Shown here one piece after another: positions 19,854 through 29,880 of a DNA stretch of 64,000 nt (its first letter is position 1; every line of letters starts with the position of its first letter). Location: the NCBI RefSeq assembly GCF_006715975.1, contig NZ_VFOF01000001.1, positions 444,001 through 508,000 on the forward strand, given 5' to 3'. The position numbers and the translations under genes are program-made. The notes under the pieces are model-generated. The model saw only the letters and a program-made list of their open reading frames with translations, searched no databases and was not told the origin of the DNA. This DNA comes from Zymomonas mobilis (GTDB lineage: Bacteria; Pseudomonadota; Alphaproteobacteria; Sphingomonadales; Sphingomonadaceae).

Positions 19854-21200
19854 ATGGCAGTCGCCGTTATTTTGGGAGGCGGGAAAGGCACCCGTTTTGG
19901 TGATCCGTTACCCAAGCAGTTCAAGGTGTTGGGCGGAAAACCGATCGTCCAATATACCTTGGAAGCTTTTTTTTCGCATCCGGCCATTGATGAAATCATC
20001 GTGACCTATCCGGTTGAATACCGGAAGGAGATCGAAAAGATTACAGCGCCTTTTGCCGCAAAGAAAATGGTAACGCTGGTTGCTGGTGGGGCGTCTCGGA
20101 TGGAAACGACGATGGCCGCCTTGTCGGCTATTGGTGATCGTCATGTGAAAATTCTGTTTCACGATGCGGTGCGGCCCTTCGTTTCACATGATATTATTAG
20201 TGATAGTTTGGCTGCTTTGGACAAGCATCAAGCCGTTGATGTGGTTATCCCGACCGCCGATACCATTGTTTCTGTCGATAATGCGCAAGAATGCTTGGTC
20301 TCTATTCCCAAGCGGAGCCTGTTAAGGCGGGGGCAGACCCCGCAAGGCTTTTGGAGCGATGGGCTGACCGCCGCTTATAGGGCAATTGATTCTGAAATTC
20401 TGGATCAGTTTTCTGATGATTGTGGTGTTTTTCTCTATCAATATCCTGATGCGGATATCGGCGTTGTTTGTGGTGATGATAAAAATATTAAGATTACCAC
20501 GCCGATAGATTTTTTCTTGGCCGAGCAAATTCTCTATTCGGGGCAGGCCGCAAGCCGTTCTGTATTGTCGGAAGAAAAGAGCCAAAAATCGGTAGTTGTT
20601 TTTGGAGCTTCATCCGGATTAGGCGCTTCGGCTGTAAAAGCGATGGAAGCGAAGGGCTGGCAGGTATTTTCGGCATCCCGTAGCACGGGAACCGATATTT
20701 GTAATCCCGAACAGGTGAACCGTTTTTTCAAAGAAGTGGCAGCTAAAACATCTGATATTGATGCAGTTGCGGTATTTTCTGGTGTGTTGAAAACCGGCAA
20801 GATTACGGAGATGACGCGCGAAGAAATTAGCCAGATGATTGATGTCAATTTAGTTGGTTCATTGAATGTAGCTTTGGCGGCATTTCCTTATTTGAAAAAA
20901 TCGTCTGGTCATCTGTTTATGGTCAGTTCTAGCAGTTATTTTCGAGGCCGCGCCAATTCCGCCGTTTATTCCGCATCAAAGGCGGCGGTTGTGAATTTGA
21001 CCCAAGCGCTTTCCGAAGAATGGGCAGATGATAATATCGCTGTTTCTTGCATTGCCCCAAGACGCGCCAATACCCCGATGCGAAGAAAAGCTTTCCCCAA
21101 TGAAGATCCGGCTATCTGTCTTGATCCTGAGATAGTGAGCAGGCAGGTGATTGCGATGTTGGAGCATCCCCAAACCGGTCTGATTAAGCATATTTATTGA
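19854..21200 (+). CDS. Bifunctional CDP-ribitol synthase (IspD-like cytidylyltransferase fused to SDR reductase)
   Basis: A 448-residue fusion. Residues 1 to about 235 are an IspD/TarI-type cytidylyltransferase (GGGKGTRFGDPLPKQF, HDAVRPFV, DDCGVF). Residues about 240-448 are a short-chain dehydrogenase (VVFGASSGLGASA cofactor loop, the VSSSSYF serine, YSASK). The same order is found in Haemophilus influenzae Bcs1/Acs1, which reduces ribulose 5-phosphate to ribitol 5-phosphate and couples it to CTP. The PRRANTPMRRKAFPNED stretch is also typical of that reductase half. It follows the phosphotransferase by 46 bases with a GGAGAAG ribosome site, giving a two-gene operon for a polyol-phosphate-modified surface polymer. 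Confidence 0.82.
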   Translation: MAVAVILGGGKGTRFGDPLPKQFKVLGGKPIVQYTLEAFFSHPAIDEIIVTYPVEYRKEIEKITAPFAAKKMVTLVAGGASRMETTMAALSAIGDRHVKILFHDAVRPFVSHDIISDSLAALDKHQAVDVVIPTADTIVSVDNAQECLVSIPKRSLLRRGQTPQGFWSDGLTAAYRAIDSEILDQFSDDCGVFLYQYPDADIGVVCGDDKNIKITTPIDFFLAEQILYSGQAASRSVLSEEKSQKSVVVFGASSGLGASAVKAMEAKGWQVFSASRSTGTDICNPEQVNRFFKEVAAKTSDIDAVAVFSGVLKTGKITEMTREEISQMIDVNLVGSLNVALAAFPYLKKSSGHLFMVSSSSYFRGRANSAVYSASKAAVVNLTQALSEEWADDNIAVSCIAPRRANTPMRRKAFPNEDPAICLDPEIVSRQVIAMLEHPQTGLIKHIY

Positions 21201-21216
21201 TAAAGACTGCAGGCGT

Positions 21217-23085
21217 TTAACTGCGCCCGAACAGTTTTTCGATGTCTTTATGCCCCAGTTTGACCCATGTCGGGCGGCCATGATTGCATTGGCCGCTATG
21301 GGGTGTGATTTCCATTTCCCGTAAAAGGGCATTCATTTCAGCAACTGACAACAGCCGGCCTGCTCTGACCGAACCGTGGCAGGCCATTGTTGCGACAATA
21401 TGGTCAAATTTTTCTTTGAGAAGAAGGCTTTGATCATAAGCTGTGATTTCACCTGCGAGATCTTTTATCATGGCCTTGACCGCGCAATTCCCGAGCATCG
21501 CCGGAGTAGCGCGGACTAAGATAGCTTCATGGCCAAAACGTTCGGTTTCAAGCCCTAATGCCGCAAATTCATCCTGTCTTTGTTCGAATAGATCGCAAGA
21601 AACTTCGTCCATCTCGACAACTTCAGGCATCAGCAACCTTTGGCTGGTGACTTGGCCGTTTTCCAAGGCACGCCGCATCCGCTCCATCACCAATCTTTCA
21701 TGCGCGGCATGCTGATCGACAATCACCAAGCCATCTCGAGATTCTGCGACAATATAGGTGGCGGCGATCTGACCCCTGGCGAGACCGAGCGGGAAGTCTG
21801 TTTGTTCTGATGTTTCGCTGGGGCTGGTCGTCGTATTCCGTCCCATAGGCGGCAAGGAGGATTGCGCCGCCGCACTCCATAAATCTGAAGTAGAAGGGGA
21901 AGGTCGTTTTGCAGAAAAAGAATGTGGTCTTACAGCGTCCGGTGATTTGGCTTTGAACAGGAGGGATGAATCCGAAACCGAAGATTTGGATTCATGTAGA
22001 GCGTCTTCTTTGGGCGAAGATGTGGTCTCAATAGAGGCTTCACTGCTTTTTTGCCATTTGCCCATCGCTTGGACATCGGCGGGTTGTGCGCTTCTGAATC
22101 CTGAAAGATCGAGGCTTTCCCGAAGTGCGCCGACGATGAGGCTGCGCACAGCATTGGCATCACGGAAACGGACTTCGCCTTTTGCCGGATGAACATTGAT
22201 ATCAACGTCACTTCCCGGAAGTGTCAGAAAGAGTGCTAGAACCGGATGGCGGTCTTTAGCTAATAAATCATGATAGGCAGCGCGCACTGATCCGATGAGC
22301 AATCGGTCTTTGACAGGGCGGCCATTGACGAAAAGATATTGGTGATCGGCCAGTCCCCGATGGAAGGTCGGTAAGCTGGCTACACCTTCTAGATACATCT
22401 GGTCACGTTGATATTCGATCGGGACACTGTTGTCCTTTAATGTCCTGTCGATAAGGGCGGCTACGCGTCTTTGACGGGTTTCACCTGCATTTAGCGAAAA
22501 AACGCGTCTGCCATCATGTTCAAGGGAGAAGCCGATATCGGGGCGGGTCATTGCCAGTCGTCTGACAATATCATGGCAGGCCATATATTCGCTTTTAGCG
22601 CTGCGCATGAATTTCCGGCGGGCGGGAATGCGAGAGAAGAGGGAATCGACCTTTATTTTTGTTCCTTTGGGAAGGGCGGCGATACCTTCTTTTTCGAATT
22701 GTCCATTATCGACGATGATTTGCCAGCCACTATCGCTTTTGGATGTTCGGCTTTCAAGCGTCAGGCGAGCAACACTGGCAATTGAGGGTAGGGCTTCTCC
22801 CCGAAAACCTAAGGTCGTAACAGCTTCGATAGCATCATTTTCAGGAAGCTTTGACGTTGCATGGCGTTCTAAGGCCAGACGCATTTCATCCATAGGAATG
22901 CCAATGCCGTTATCGATAACTTCTATGCCATCCAAGCCGCCTTTTATCAGGCGGATGGCGATACGGGTCGATTGGGCATCGATAGCATTTTCTACCAGTT
23001 CTTTTAACGCGCTGGCTGGTCGTTCGACCACTTCACCCGCTGCAATGCGATTTATTACGTCTTCTGGCAGACGGCGTATTGACAT
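21217..23085 (-). CDS. mutL: DNA mismatch repair protein MutL (endonuclease type)
   Basis: A 622-residue MutL. The GHKL ATPase region carries ELVENAIDA, DNGIGIP and TLGFRGEALPSI (first 100 residues) and ends near residue 330. A serine-rich linker leads to the dimerisation domain. The C-terminal domain contains DQHAAHERLVME, an exact match to the DQHA(x)2E(x)4E endonuclease motif, plus ACHGSVRAGR and QCNHGRPT, the other metal-site elements of nicking MutL proteins from bacteria without MutH. So this MutL probably nicks the error-containing strand itself. It converges on the CDP-ribitol synthase gene with only 16 bases between stops. Confidence 0.94.
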   Translation of the reverse strand: MSIRRLPEDVINRIAAGEVVERPASALKELVENAIDAQSTRIAIRLIKGGLDGIEVIDNGIGIPMDEMRLALERHATSKLPENDAIEAVTTLGFRGEALPSIASVARLTLESRTSKSDSGWQIIVDNGQFEKEGIAALPKGTKIKVDSLFSRIPARRKFMRSAKSEYMACHDIVRRLAMTRPDIGFSLEHDGRRVFSLNAGETRQRRVAALIDRTLKDNSVPIEYQRDQMYLEGVASLPTFHRGLADHQYLFVNGRPVKDRLLIGSVRAAYHDLLAKDRHPVLALFLTLPGSDVDINVHPAKGEVRFRDANAVRSLIVGALRESLDLSGFRSAQPADVQAMGKWQKSSEASIETTSSPKEDALHESKSSVSDSSLLFKAKSPDAVRPHSFSAKRPSPSTSDLWSAAAQSSLPPMGRNTTTSPSETSEQTDFPLGLARGQIAATYIVAESRDGLVIVDQHAAHERLVMERMRRALENGQVTSQRLLMPEVVEMDEVSCDLFEQRQDEFAALGLETERFGHEAILVRATPAMLGNCAVKAMIKDLAGEITAYDQSLLLKEKFDHIVATMACHGSVRAGRLLSVAEMNALLREMEITPHSGQCNHGRPTWVKLGHKDIEKLFGRS

Positions 23086-23341
23086 ATTTCTAACCCTGCC
23101 CCAATCGGTTCTCTAGCTTTCTGGTTTAATATTCATATAAAACCGGAAAACGGCTTTTTTTTAACATTTTAAAATCATAGTATATGATGTTCAGGATCGA
23201 TATAGGGTCGATAAAATAGTAGTCCTGATCTATCCCCTTATATCGGTATATGCGCAATATACTGGTTTCTTTTTGGTCTGGAAAGTTTATAGCTTTTCTG
23301 GCTTCTTTCCTAAAGCCCCTTGTTAGCGGACGGATGCTTGA

Positions 23342-24388
<1,047 letters not shown>

Positions 24389-24416
24389 TTTTAGCAGGCA
24401 AAGGATCTTTTGAAGC

Positions 24417-25433
24417 ATGGCACCGCCGCGCTTACGTAATTTCGGCTTTTCAAGGCGGGCGCAACTAGGCTTATTCGCAAGTTATGTCGTTGCTGTCGGG
24501 GGGATTGTTGCGGCCTTGGTCATGTTGATCTTCGCCAATCTTTATCCTGCCAGTTATAATAGTGTGATCGGCTTTGTTACCGATTGCACTAGCCCGTGGC
24601 CTCGTTTTGGTCACGGGGTTATTTCCTTGTTTGATAATACCCGTAGTAATGTTGGAAGCTATATCAATGCGGGCAGCGAAAATATCCGTTTGAAAAAAGA
24701 CTTAGAAAAGCTGCATCCTGATCTTGTTGAATTGCAGCTTTTGAAAGCGGATAATAATAAGCTGAAACGCTTGTTGAATTTGGTTGAACATACGCCTGAA
24801 AAAGTCGCGGTCGGCCATATGATTGGTTCGCCTTTAGCGACTAGTCATCGGACAGCGATTATTGATGTAGGCTCATTATCCGGTGTCGCAAGTGGAATGC
24901 CCGTTTTAGCTTCGGAAGGGTTGGTTGGGCGTGTTCTGGCAACGGGGCATTTTTCATCACGTATTTTGTTGTTAATCGATTCTTCGAATACTTTGCCGGT
25001 TAAAATTGCCCGTTCGGGTGTCCCTGCATTAGCCTCAGGACGAGGGGATGGCCCTTTGGATGTTCGGCCTTTGATTGCGGGGCAGTCGCCTTTCAAATTG
25101 GGTGATTTATTGGTGACATCAGGAACGGGAGGAATTTATCCGCCTGATATTCCGGTCGCCTTTGTTACATCATTAAATAATGATGGTGCCTTGGCATTAC
25201 CCGCCGTTAATCCGGCCTCGATCGACTATATTATGGTTGAGAAGATATTTGTGCCTGATGCGCCGCCGGAACCTTCCCTTACCGATAAACAGCCGTCGCA
25301 AAAACAGCTTTCCCGTAAAAAAACAGCGAAAAATAATCCAACAGCCAAGGCTGTTACTCAGCCTTTGGCAGGGCAGGTGCCGGTTAATTCTGTCAACAAA
25401 AACAGCGTATCATCGGCTTCCCAATCCGAATGA
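24417..25433 (+). CDS. mreC: Rod-shape protein MreC
   Basis: A 338-residue bitopic inner-membrane protein: a short cytoplasmic tail, one transmembrane helix (about residues 18-42), a coiled coil (about 80-120, RLKKDLEKLHPDLVELQLLKADNNKLKRLL split into shorter heptads) and the beta-barrel periplasmic domain (about 125-280) with VGRVLATG and LLVTSGTGGIYPPDIPVAFV. The C-terminal 55 residues are lysine/glutamine rich and low in complexity. MreC links MreB to PBP2. It starts 28 bases after mreB. Confidence 0.93.
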   Translation: MAPPRLRNFGFSRRAQLGLFASYVVAVGGIVAALVMLIFANLYPASYNSVIGFVTDCTSPWPRFGHGVISLFDNTRSNVGSYINAGSENIRLKKDLEKLHPDLVELQLLKADNNKLKRLLNLVEHTPEKVAVGHMIGSPLATSHRTAIIDVGSLSGVASGMPVLASEGLVGRVLATGHFSSRILLLIDSSNTLPVKIARSGVPALASGRGDGPLDVRPLIAGQSPFKLGDLLVTSGTGGIYPPDIPVAFVTSLNNDGALALPAVNPASIDYIMVEKIFVPDAPPEPSLTDKQPSQKQLSRKKTAKNNPTAKAVTQPLAGQVPVNSVNKNSVSSASQSE

Positions 25434-25446
25434 AAGGATAACGGTC

Positions 25447-25998
25447 ATGGCTTTGACGCCCGTTAATGGTCATGCGGTAAGGCCGATTATTTCCCAAGAT
25501 CAGGATTTGGGCTTTCTGCCGATCAGAGCCAAAATAACCCCCATTATTATGGTTTTATTGGCGAGCTTGTTTGAAACAGGTCCTTTTGTTTCTGTATTAT
25601 CACTTTGGCCGTCTTTAGGCTTTTTAACGGCTTTGGGATGGCGGCTTTTTCGCCCTGAATTATGGCAAGCATGGATGGGGCTGCCTTTGGGCATGGCGAA
25701 TGATATCATTAATGGTCAGCCACCTGCTGTATCCATGATTACATGGACATTCTGTTTTTTAATGATGGATATTGTTGATAATCGGTTAGTGTGGCGGAAT
25801 TATTGGCAAGATTGGGTATTGGCGACTGTGGCTATTCTTTTTTGCAGTTTGCTGGCTCTGTTGATAACTTATGGCTTTAAGGGGCATATTGGTATTGAGA
25901 TTGTCGCGGATATGCCAAGGATTTTGGTCACTATTTTGCTGTTTCCGGTTATCGAATTTTTCTGCTCTGTTGTCGATCGTTGGCGTCTTGGATTATAA
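25447..25998 (+). CDS. mreD: Rod-shape protein MreD
   Basis: The chosen start is the ATG at 25447, preceded by AAGGATAA and 13 bases after the mreC stop; this gives 183 residues, the usual MreD size. The open frame extends upstream to 25180, but that part overlaps mreC in another frame. It encodes five or so hydrophobic helices with few polar loops, as expected for the MreD inner-membrane subunit (for example IIMVLLASLFETGPF and the C-terminal ILVTILLFPVIEFF). It acts with MreC and PBP2 in cell elongation. Confidence 0.85.
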   Translation: MALTPVNGHAVRPIISQDQDLGFLPIRAKITPIIMVLLASLFETGPFVSVLSLWPSLGFLTALGWRLFRPELWQAWMGLPLGMANDIINGQPPAVSMITWTFCFLMMDIVDNRLVWRNYWQDWVLATVAILFCSLLALLITYGFKGHIGIEIVADMPRILVTILLFPVIEFFCSVVDRWRLGL

Positions 25999-26108
25999 AA
26001 TCAGGATAAAAACAATAATAATAGAGAGTGGCATACCCAGTTCTAGTGCTTGTTTTTTATAATATTGTCCATATTTTCTGCCAAAGCCGTATTTCTGTTG
26101 CGTAATAC

Positions 26109-28060
26109 TTGCCGGATTATTTTTCTGTGAAAAAGCGTAGTCACCTTATTACCCAGCATTCGCTTGGGTATACATTTTCCCGCCGTGCTATGCTTTTTGG
26201 CGGATTGCAATTGGCAACCGGCGGTTTGTTGGCGATGCGGATGGCATGGTTATCTGTGGCTGAAAACGAGCATTACAGCTTGATGGCCGAAGATAATCGG
26301 GTGCAGACGGTAATGATTCCGCCGAGAAGAGGGTGGATTGTTGATCGCCATAATCGCCCGATGGCCATCAACCACACAGATTTCCGCGTTGATATTATTC
26401 CTGACCAGATGCAGGATCGTGAGCGGGTTATTATTACCTTGGCAGAGCTTCTTAATCTTTCGCCGGATGATGTCGATCGTATCCGTGAAGATTTGAATAA
26501 AGCCGCCGGTTATCAACCTGTTCCGGTTGCCGAGCATCTCGATTATGAACATTTTGCGGCTATCTCTGTTCGATTGCCAGAAATGGCCGGAGTGGCTCCC
26601 CAAAGAAGTTATGCCCGATATTATCCAAACGGGTCTGCTGTCGGGCATTTGATCGGCTATGTCGGATCCGCAACGACAGAAGACTATAAAAAGACGCATG
26701 ACCCTTTGCTGATTACCCCCGGATTCAAAATCGGGAAGCAAGGGTTAGAAAAAACCTTTGATGATTATTTAAGGGGTGTTCCCGGAGCAAAACGTTCCGA
26801 GGTGACAGCGCGTGGACGATTGGTGCGTGATCTTGAAAATAAGCCCGATCAGCCCGGTAAAAAACTACCTTTAACGATTGATGCCGGTTTACAGGATTAT
26901 GCCGCCCGCCGGATTGGCGATAATAGTGCCGCCGTTGTTGTTATCGATACAGAAAATGGTGACATACTGGCTCAAGTGTCGATGCCTTGTTTCGATCCCA
27001 ATGATTTTGCTGATGGGATTGGTCGGCGGGAATGGCAGAATTTATCCCAAGATGACCATCATCCGTTGATTGATAAGACAATTGCCGGTCTGTATCCACC
27101 CGGATCGACGGTCAAGCCGATGAATGCATTGGCTTTATTAGAGTTAGGGGTCGACCCTTACGAAACCGTAAACTGCACTGGAAGTTATCAACTCGGCAGC
27201 AGTATTTTCCATTGTTGGCGGAGACAGGGGCATGGCCCTGTCAATATGCATACGGCGATTACCCAAAGTTGTGACGTCTATTTCTATGCCATGGCGCATC
27301 GGGTCGGTATGGAGCCCTTGGCCGATATGATGCGGCAGTTAGGATTAGGTGCCAGTTATCATTTGCCTTTGGGGTCGGAGCATTATGGCACGGTGCCTGA
27401 TCCGGCTTGGAAATTAAAAAATATCATCGCAATTGGACGGCTGCCGACACATTAAATGCATCTATTGGTCAAGGGGACGTTTTAGCCAATCCTTTGCAAT
27501 TGGCGGTGATGGCAGCACGGCTGGCTTCGGGCAAACAAATTACCCCAAGGCTGATCTTATCAAAAGAGACACCCGCACCCGCAAAGTTAAATGTCAAAGA
27601 ATCCCATTTGGATTTTATCCGACAGGCTATGCGGGATGTTGTTAATGGTGGCGGCACCGGCGGTGCTGCCAAATTATATGTCCCCGGGGTTGAATTAGCA
27701 GGTAAAACCGGAACGGCTCAGGTCCGTCGTATTTCCATGGCTGAACGTGGCCGAGGCGTGCTAAAAAATGCGCAATTAGCTTGGCGAATGCGCGATCATG
27801 CTTTGTTTGTCTGTTTCACGCCGACAGATAATCCACGTTATGCCGCTTCGGTGGTTGTCGAACATGGAGGACATATTGACTCTGCAACGGATGGCCCCGC
27901 CATTGCGCGCGATGTCCTCACTTATTTGTTTGATCCCGATCGCGCTATGGCTACACTGAATGCTCTGGAAGTATCATGGGGTGGGGATCTTATGAGCCGG
28001 ATGCGTATGCGTTCGGAAAATAATGCCCAAAAAACACCTCCTAAACCCAATGTGACTTAG
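26109..28060 (+). CDS. mrdA: Penicillin-binding protein 2 (MrdA), split by a -1 frameshift
   Basis: Two overlapping frames together encode a complete class B PBP of about 650 residues. The first part (26109-27455, TTG or more likely GTG at 26127) has the membrane anchor (about 25-45), the pedestal domain, and the active-site serine in PPGSTVKP (SxxK); SCD is the SxN motif. It then runs out of frame after WKLKN. The second frame (27407-28060) continues KYHRNWTAADTLNASIGQGD and supplies the KTG motif in LAGKTGTAQV. Adding one A to the six-A run at 27416-27421 rejoins them, or a -1 slip on A AAA AAT does so. Without rejoining, the product lacks KTG and would be inactive. Elongation-specific transpeptidases are normally essential. 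Confidence 0.85.
27416..27422 (+). other. Candidate -1 slip site in mrdA
   Basis: A AAA AAT sits in the X XXY YYZ phase relative to the upstream frame, exactly where the two halves of PBP2 join. It may mark programmed frameshifting, transcriptional slippage on the A-run, a strain mutation or a base-calling error. Confidence 0.55.
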
Positions 28061-28071
28061 GCGAAATCGGG

Positions 28072-29178
28072 ATGTTATCCTTAGTTCCTGCTCCTATCCG
28101 GCAGTTGCCGTGGAAGCTTTTGTTTCTGGTTATGGCTGTTGGCAGTTTTGGTTTGGTCGTTTTATATTCGGCAGGTGGCGGCATTCGTCCTTGGGCATTG
28201 AACCAAGGGTTGCGTTTTGTTTTCTTTATTTTTGTCGCCATTGCGATCAGCCGCATCGATCAGGATACGTTAAAGCGCGTGTCATGGCCGCTTTATGGCG
28301 GATTGTTGTTGTTGCTGTTATTTGTTGAGTTATTCGGTTTCGTTGGCGGTGGTAGCCGAAGATGGCTGAATTTGGGGATTATGACGCTTCAGCCTTCGGA
28401 ACTGATGAAATTAGCGATTGTTTTGGCGATTTCCCGTTTTTACGATTTGCTGCCCGCCGGTGAAATTCGAACATTTTCTGCAATGTGGCCTGCAGCGGTG
28501 ATGATTTTAGTGCCCGCCCTTCTGGTTGCGGTTCAACCTGATCTTGGCACTGCGCTCATGATTGTTGCGGGCGGCATTATCGTTACTTTTTTGGCAGGGT
28601 TGCCTTTATGGCTGTTTGTTGGCGGCGGTGTCTCGCTTGCCGCGATCGCACCTCTCGCATTCTTTTTTCTATTGCATGATTACCAACGTAATCGGGTTTT
28701 GATTTTTCTAACCCCAGAAAGTGATCCTTTGGGTAGAGGCTATCATATTAGCCAATCGAAGATTGCTATTGGTTCTGGCGGTATTTTCGGCAAAGGTTTT
28801 TTGAACGGCACTCAGAGTCATCTTGATTATTTGCCAGAGCGGCATACCGATTTTGTCTTTGCGACGATGGCGGAAGAATGGGGGCTGATTGGTGGCCTGT
28901 TTATCATTGTCAGCTTTATGATTATAATTAGTTGGGGCATGCGCGTTTCGTTGAATGCGCCATCGCGTTTTGCGAAGCTGACAGCGGCTGGACTGGCTTC
29001 GACCATTTTCTTTTATGTGGCGATCAATCTGGCTATGGTTATGGGAATGGCTCCTGTCGTGGGCATTCCGTTACCTTTGGTATCAAATGGTGGTTCTGCC
29101 ATGATGAATGTCATGATTTGTCTGGGGCTATTGATGGCTATTGATCGTTGGACCCGTTACCCGAAAAAAGGGTTCTAA
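28072..29178 (+). CDS. mrdB: SEDS glycosyltransferase RodA (MrdB)
   Basis: A 368-residue SEDS-family peptidoglycan polymerase with about ten transmembrane helices. Family marks are GGGSRRWLNLG, QPSELMKLAIVLAISRFYD, QPDLGTALMI (containing the functional Asp), RILI-like RVLIFLTPESDPLGRGYH, QSKIAIGSGGIFGKGF, PERHTDFVFATMAEEWGLIGG and the C-terminal GIPLPLVSNGGSAM. It polymerises lipid II as partner of PBP2. It begins 11 bases after mrdA, which makes loss of mrdA in the same operon hard to reconcile with a working elongasome unless the frameshift is bypassed. Confidence 0.95.
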   Translation: MLSLVPAPIRQLPWKLLFLVMAVGSFGLVVLYSAGGGIRPWALNQGLRFVFFIFVAIAISRIDQDTLKRVSWPLYGGLLLLLLFVELFGFVGGGSRRWLNLGIMTLQPSELMKLAIVLAISRFYDLLPAGEIRTFSAMWPAAVMILVPALLVAVQPDLGTALMIVAGGIIVTFLAGLPLWLFVGGGVSLAAIAPLAFFFLLHDYQRNRVLIFLTPESDPLGRGYHISQSKIAIGSGGIFGKGFLNGTQSHLDYLPERHTDFVFATMAEEWGLIGGLFIIVSFMIIISWGMRVSLNAPSRFAKLTAAGLASTIFFYVAINLAMVMGMAPVVGIPLPLVSNGGSAMMNVMICLGLLMAIDRWTRYPKKGF

Positions 29179-29880
29179 TTACCTGATTTTTAAACGAAAT
29201 ATCTTCTGTCTTCTACATTCTTTCCAGTTGCATAATGTTTATATCTCTATGTTTTGAGATATATATTTTTATGGCTTTCTTTGCTTTTGATATTTTGTAT
29301 TTTTTGTTTTGTTCTATCTAATTTTTTATACTTCAATTCGTCAATTTAAATTAATAGTATAAAAATATATTTATTATAATAATATTATGATTTAAAAATA
29401 TTGTATTATTGTGTTGTAAGATGTACTTATTTCATTGATTATATTATTATTAAGAATAGAAATTAAAATTCGTATGTTTGTTTCTTATTTTTTGTGAATA
29501 AAAATTGTATGTAAATAATTTTTTATAAAAATAAATAATAATAACCAGTTACATCTGTGAATTTTATTTTTAAAAATTTTAATGAAGTGAATATATAAAA
29601 TATATCGCTGTATTATAATTCTAATTCATGGTCACATTTATCAAAATTGAAATAATTATATATTTTATAGTATAAAAATAACAAATTATTTCTATTTTTT
29701 TAATTTTTTTTTAATTTACTTATTGTTTCCTTTGATTTACCCATCCTGCATTAACCATATGAAAAGAGGGGGTGGATAGTAAAAAATTAGATATTTCCGC
29801 TATTGATATCAATTCACATAGAAAAAGTATGGCTGATTATAGAGTTTTTATTTTTGGCTTTTTATACTTGAAAACTATGA
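29179..29880. other. Very AT-rich 700-base intergenic region
   Basis: No gene, tRNA or clear repeat is visible. The DNA is mostly A and T, with many short T- and A-tracts, and differs sharply from the flanking genes. A small stem (ATATCTC/GAGATAT, 29241-29262) followed by T residues could end mrdB transcription. The rest presumably holds the promoter of the following exported protein. Confidence 0.55.

Noticed and set aside
25180-25446. Upstream extension of the mreD frame
   Set aside because: It overlaps mreC in another frame; the ATG at 25447 follows a ribosome site and fits the family length.
29179-29880. CRISPR array or origin of replication in the AT-rich gap
   Set aside because: No regularly spaced repeats and no DnaA-box cluster could be seen.
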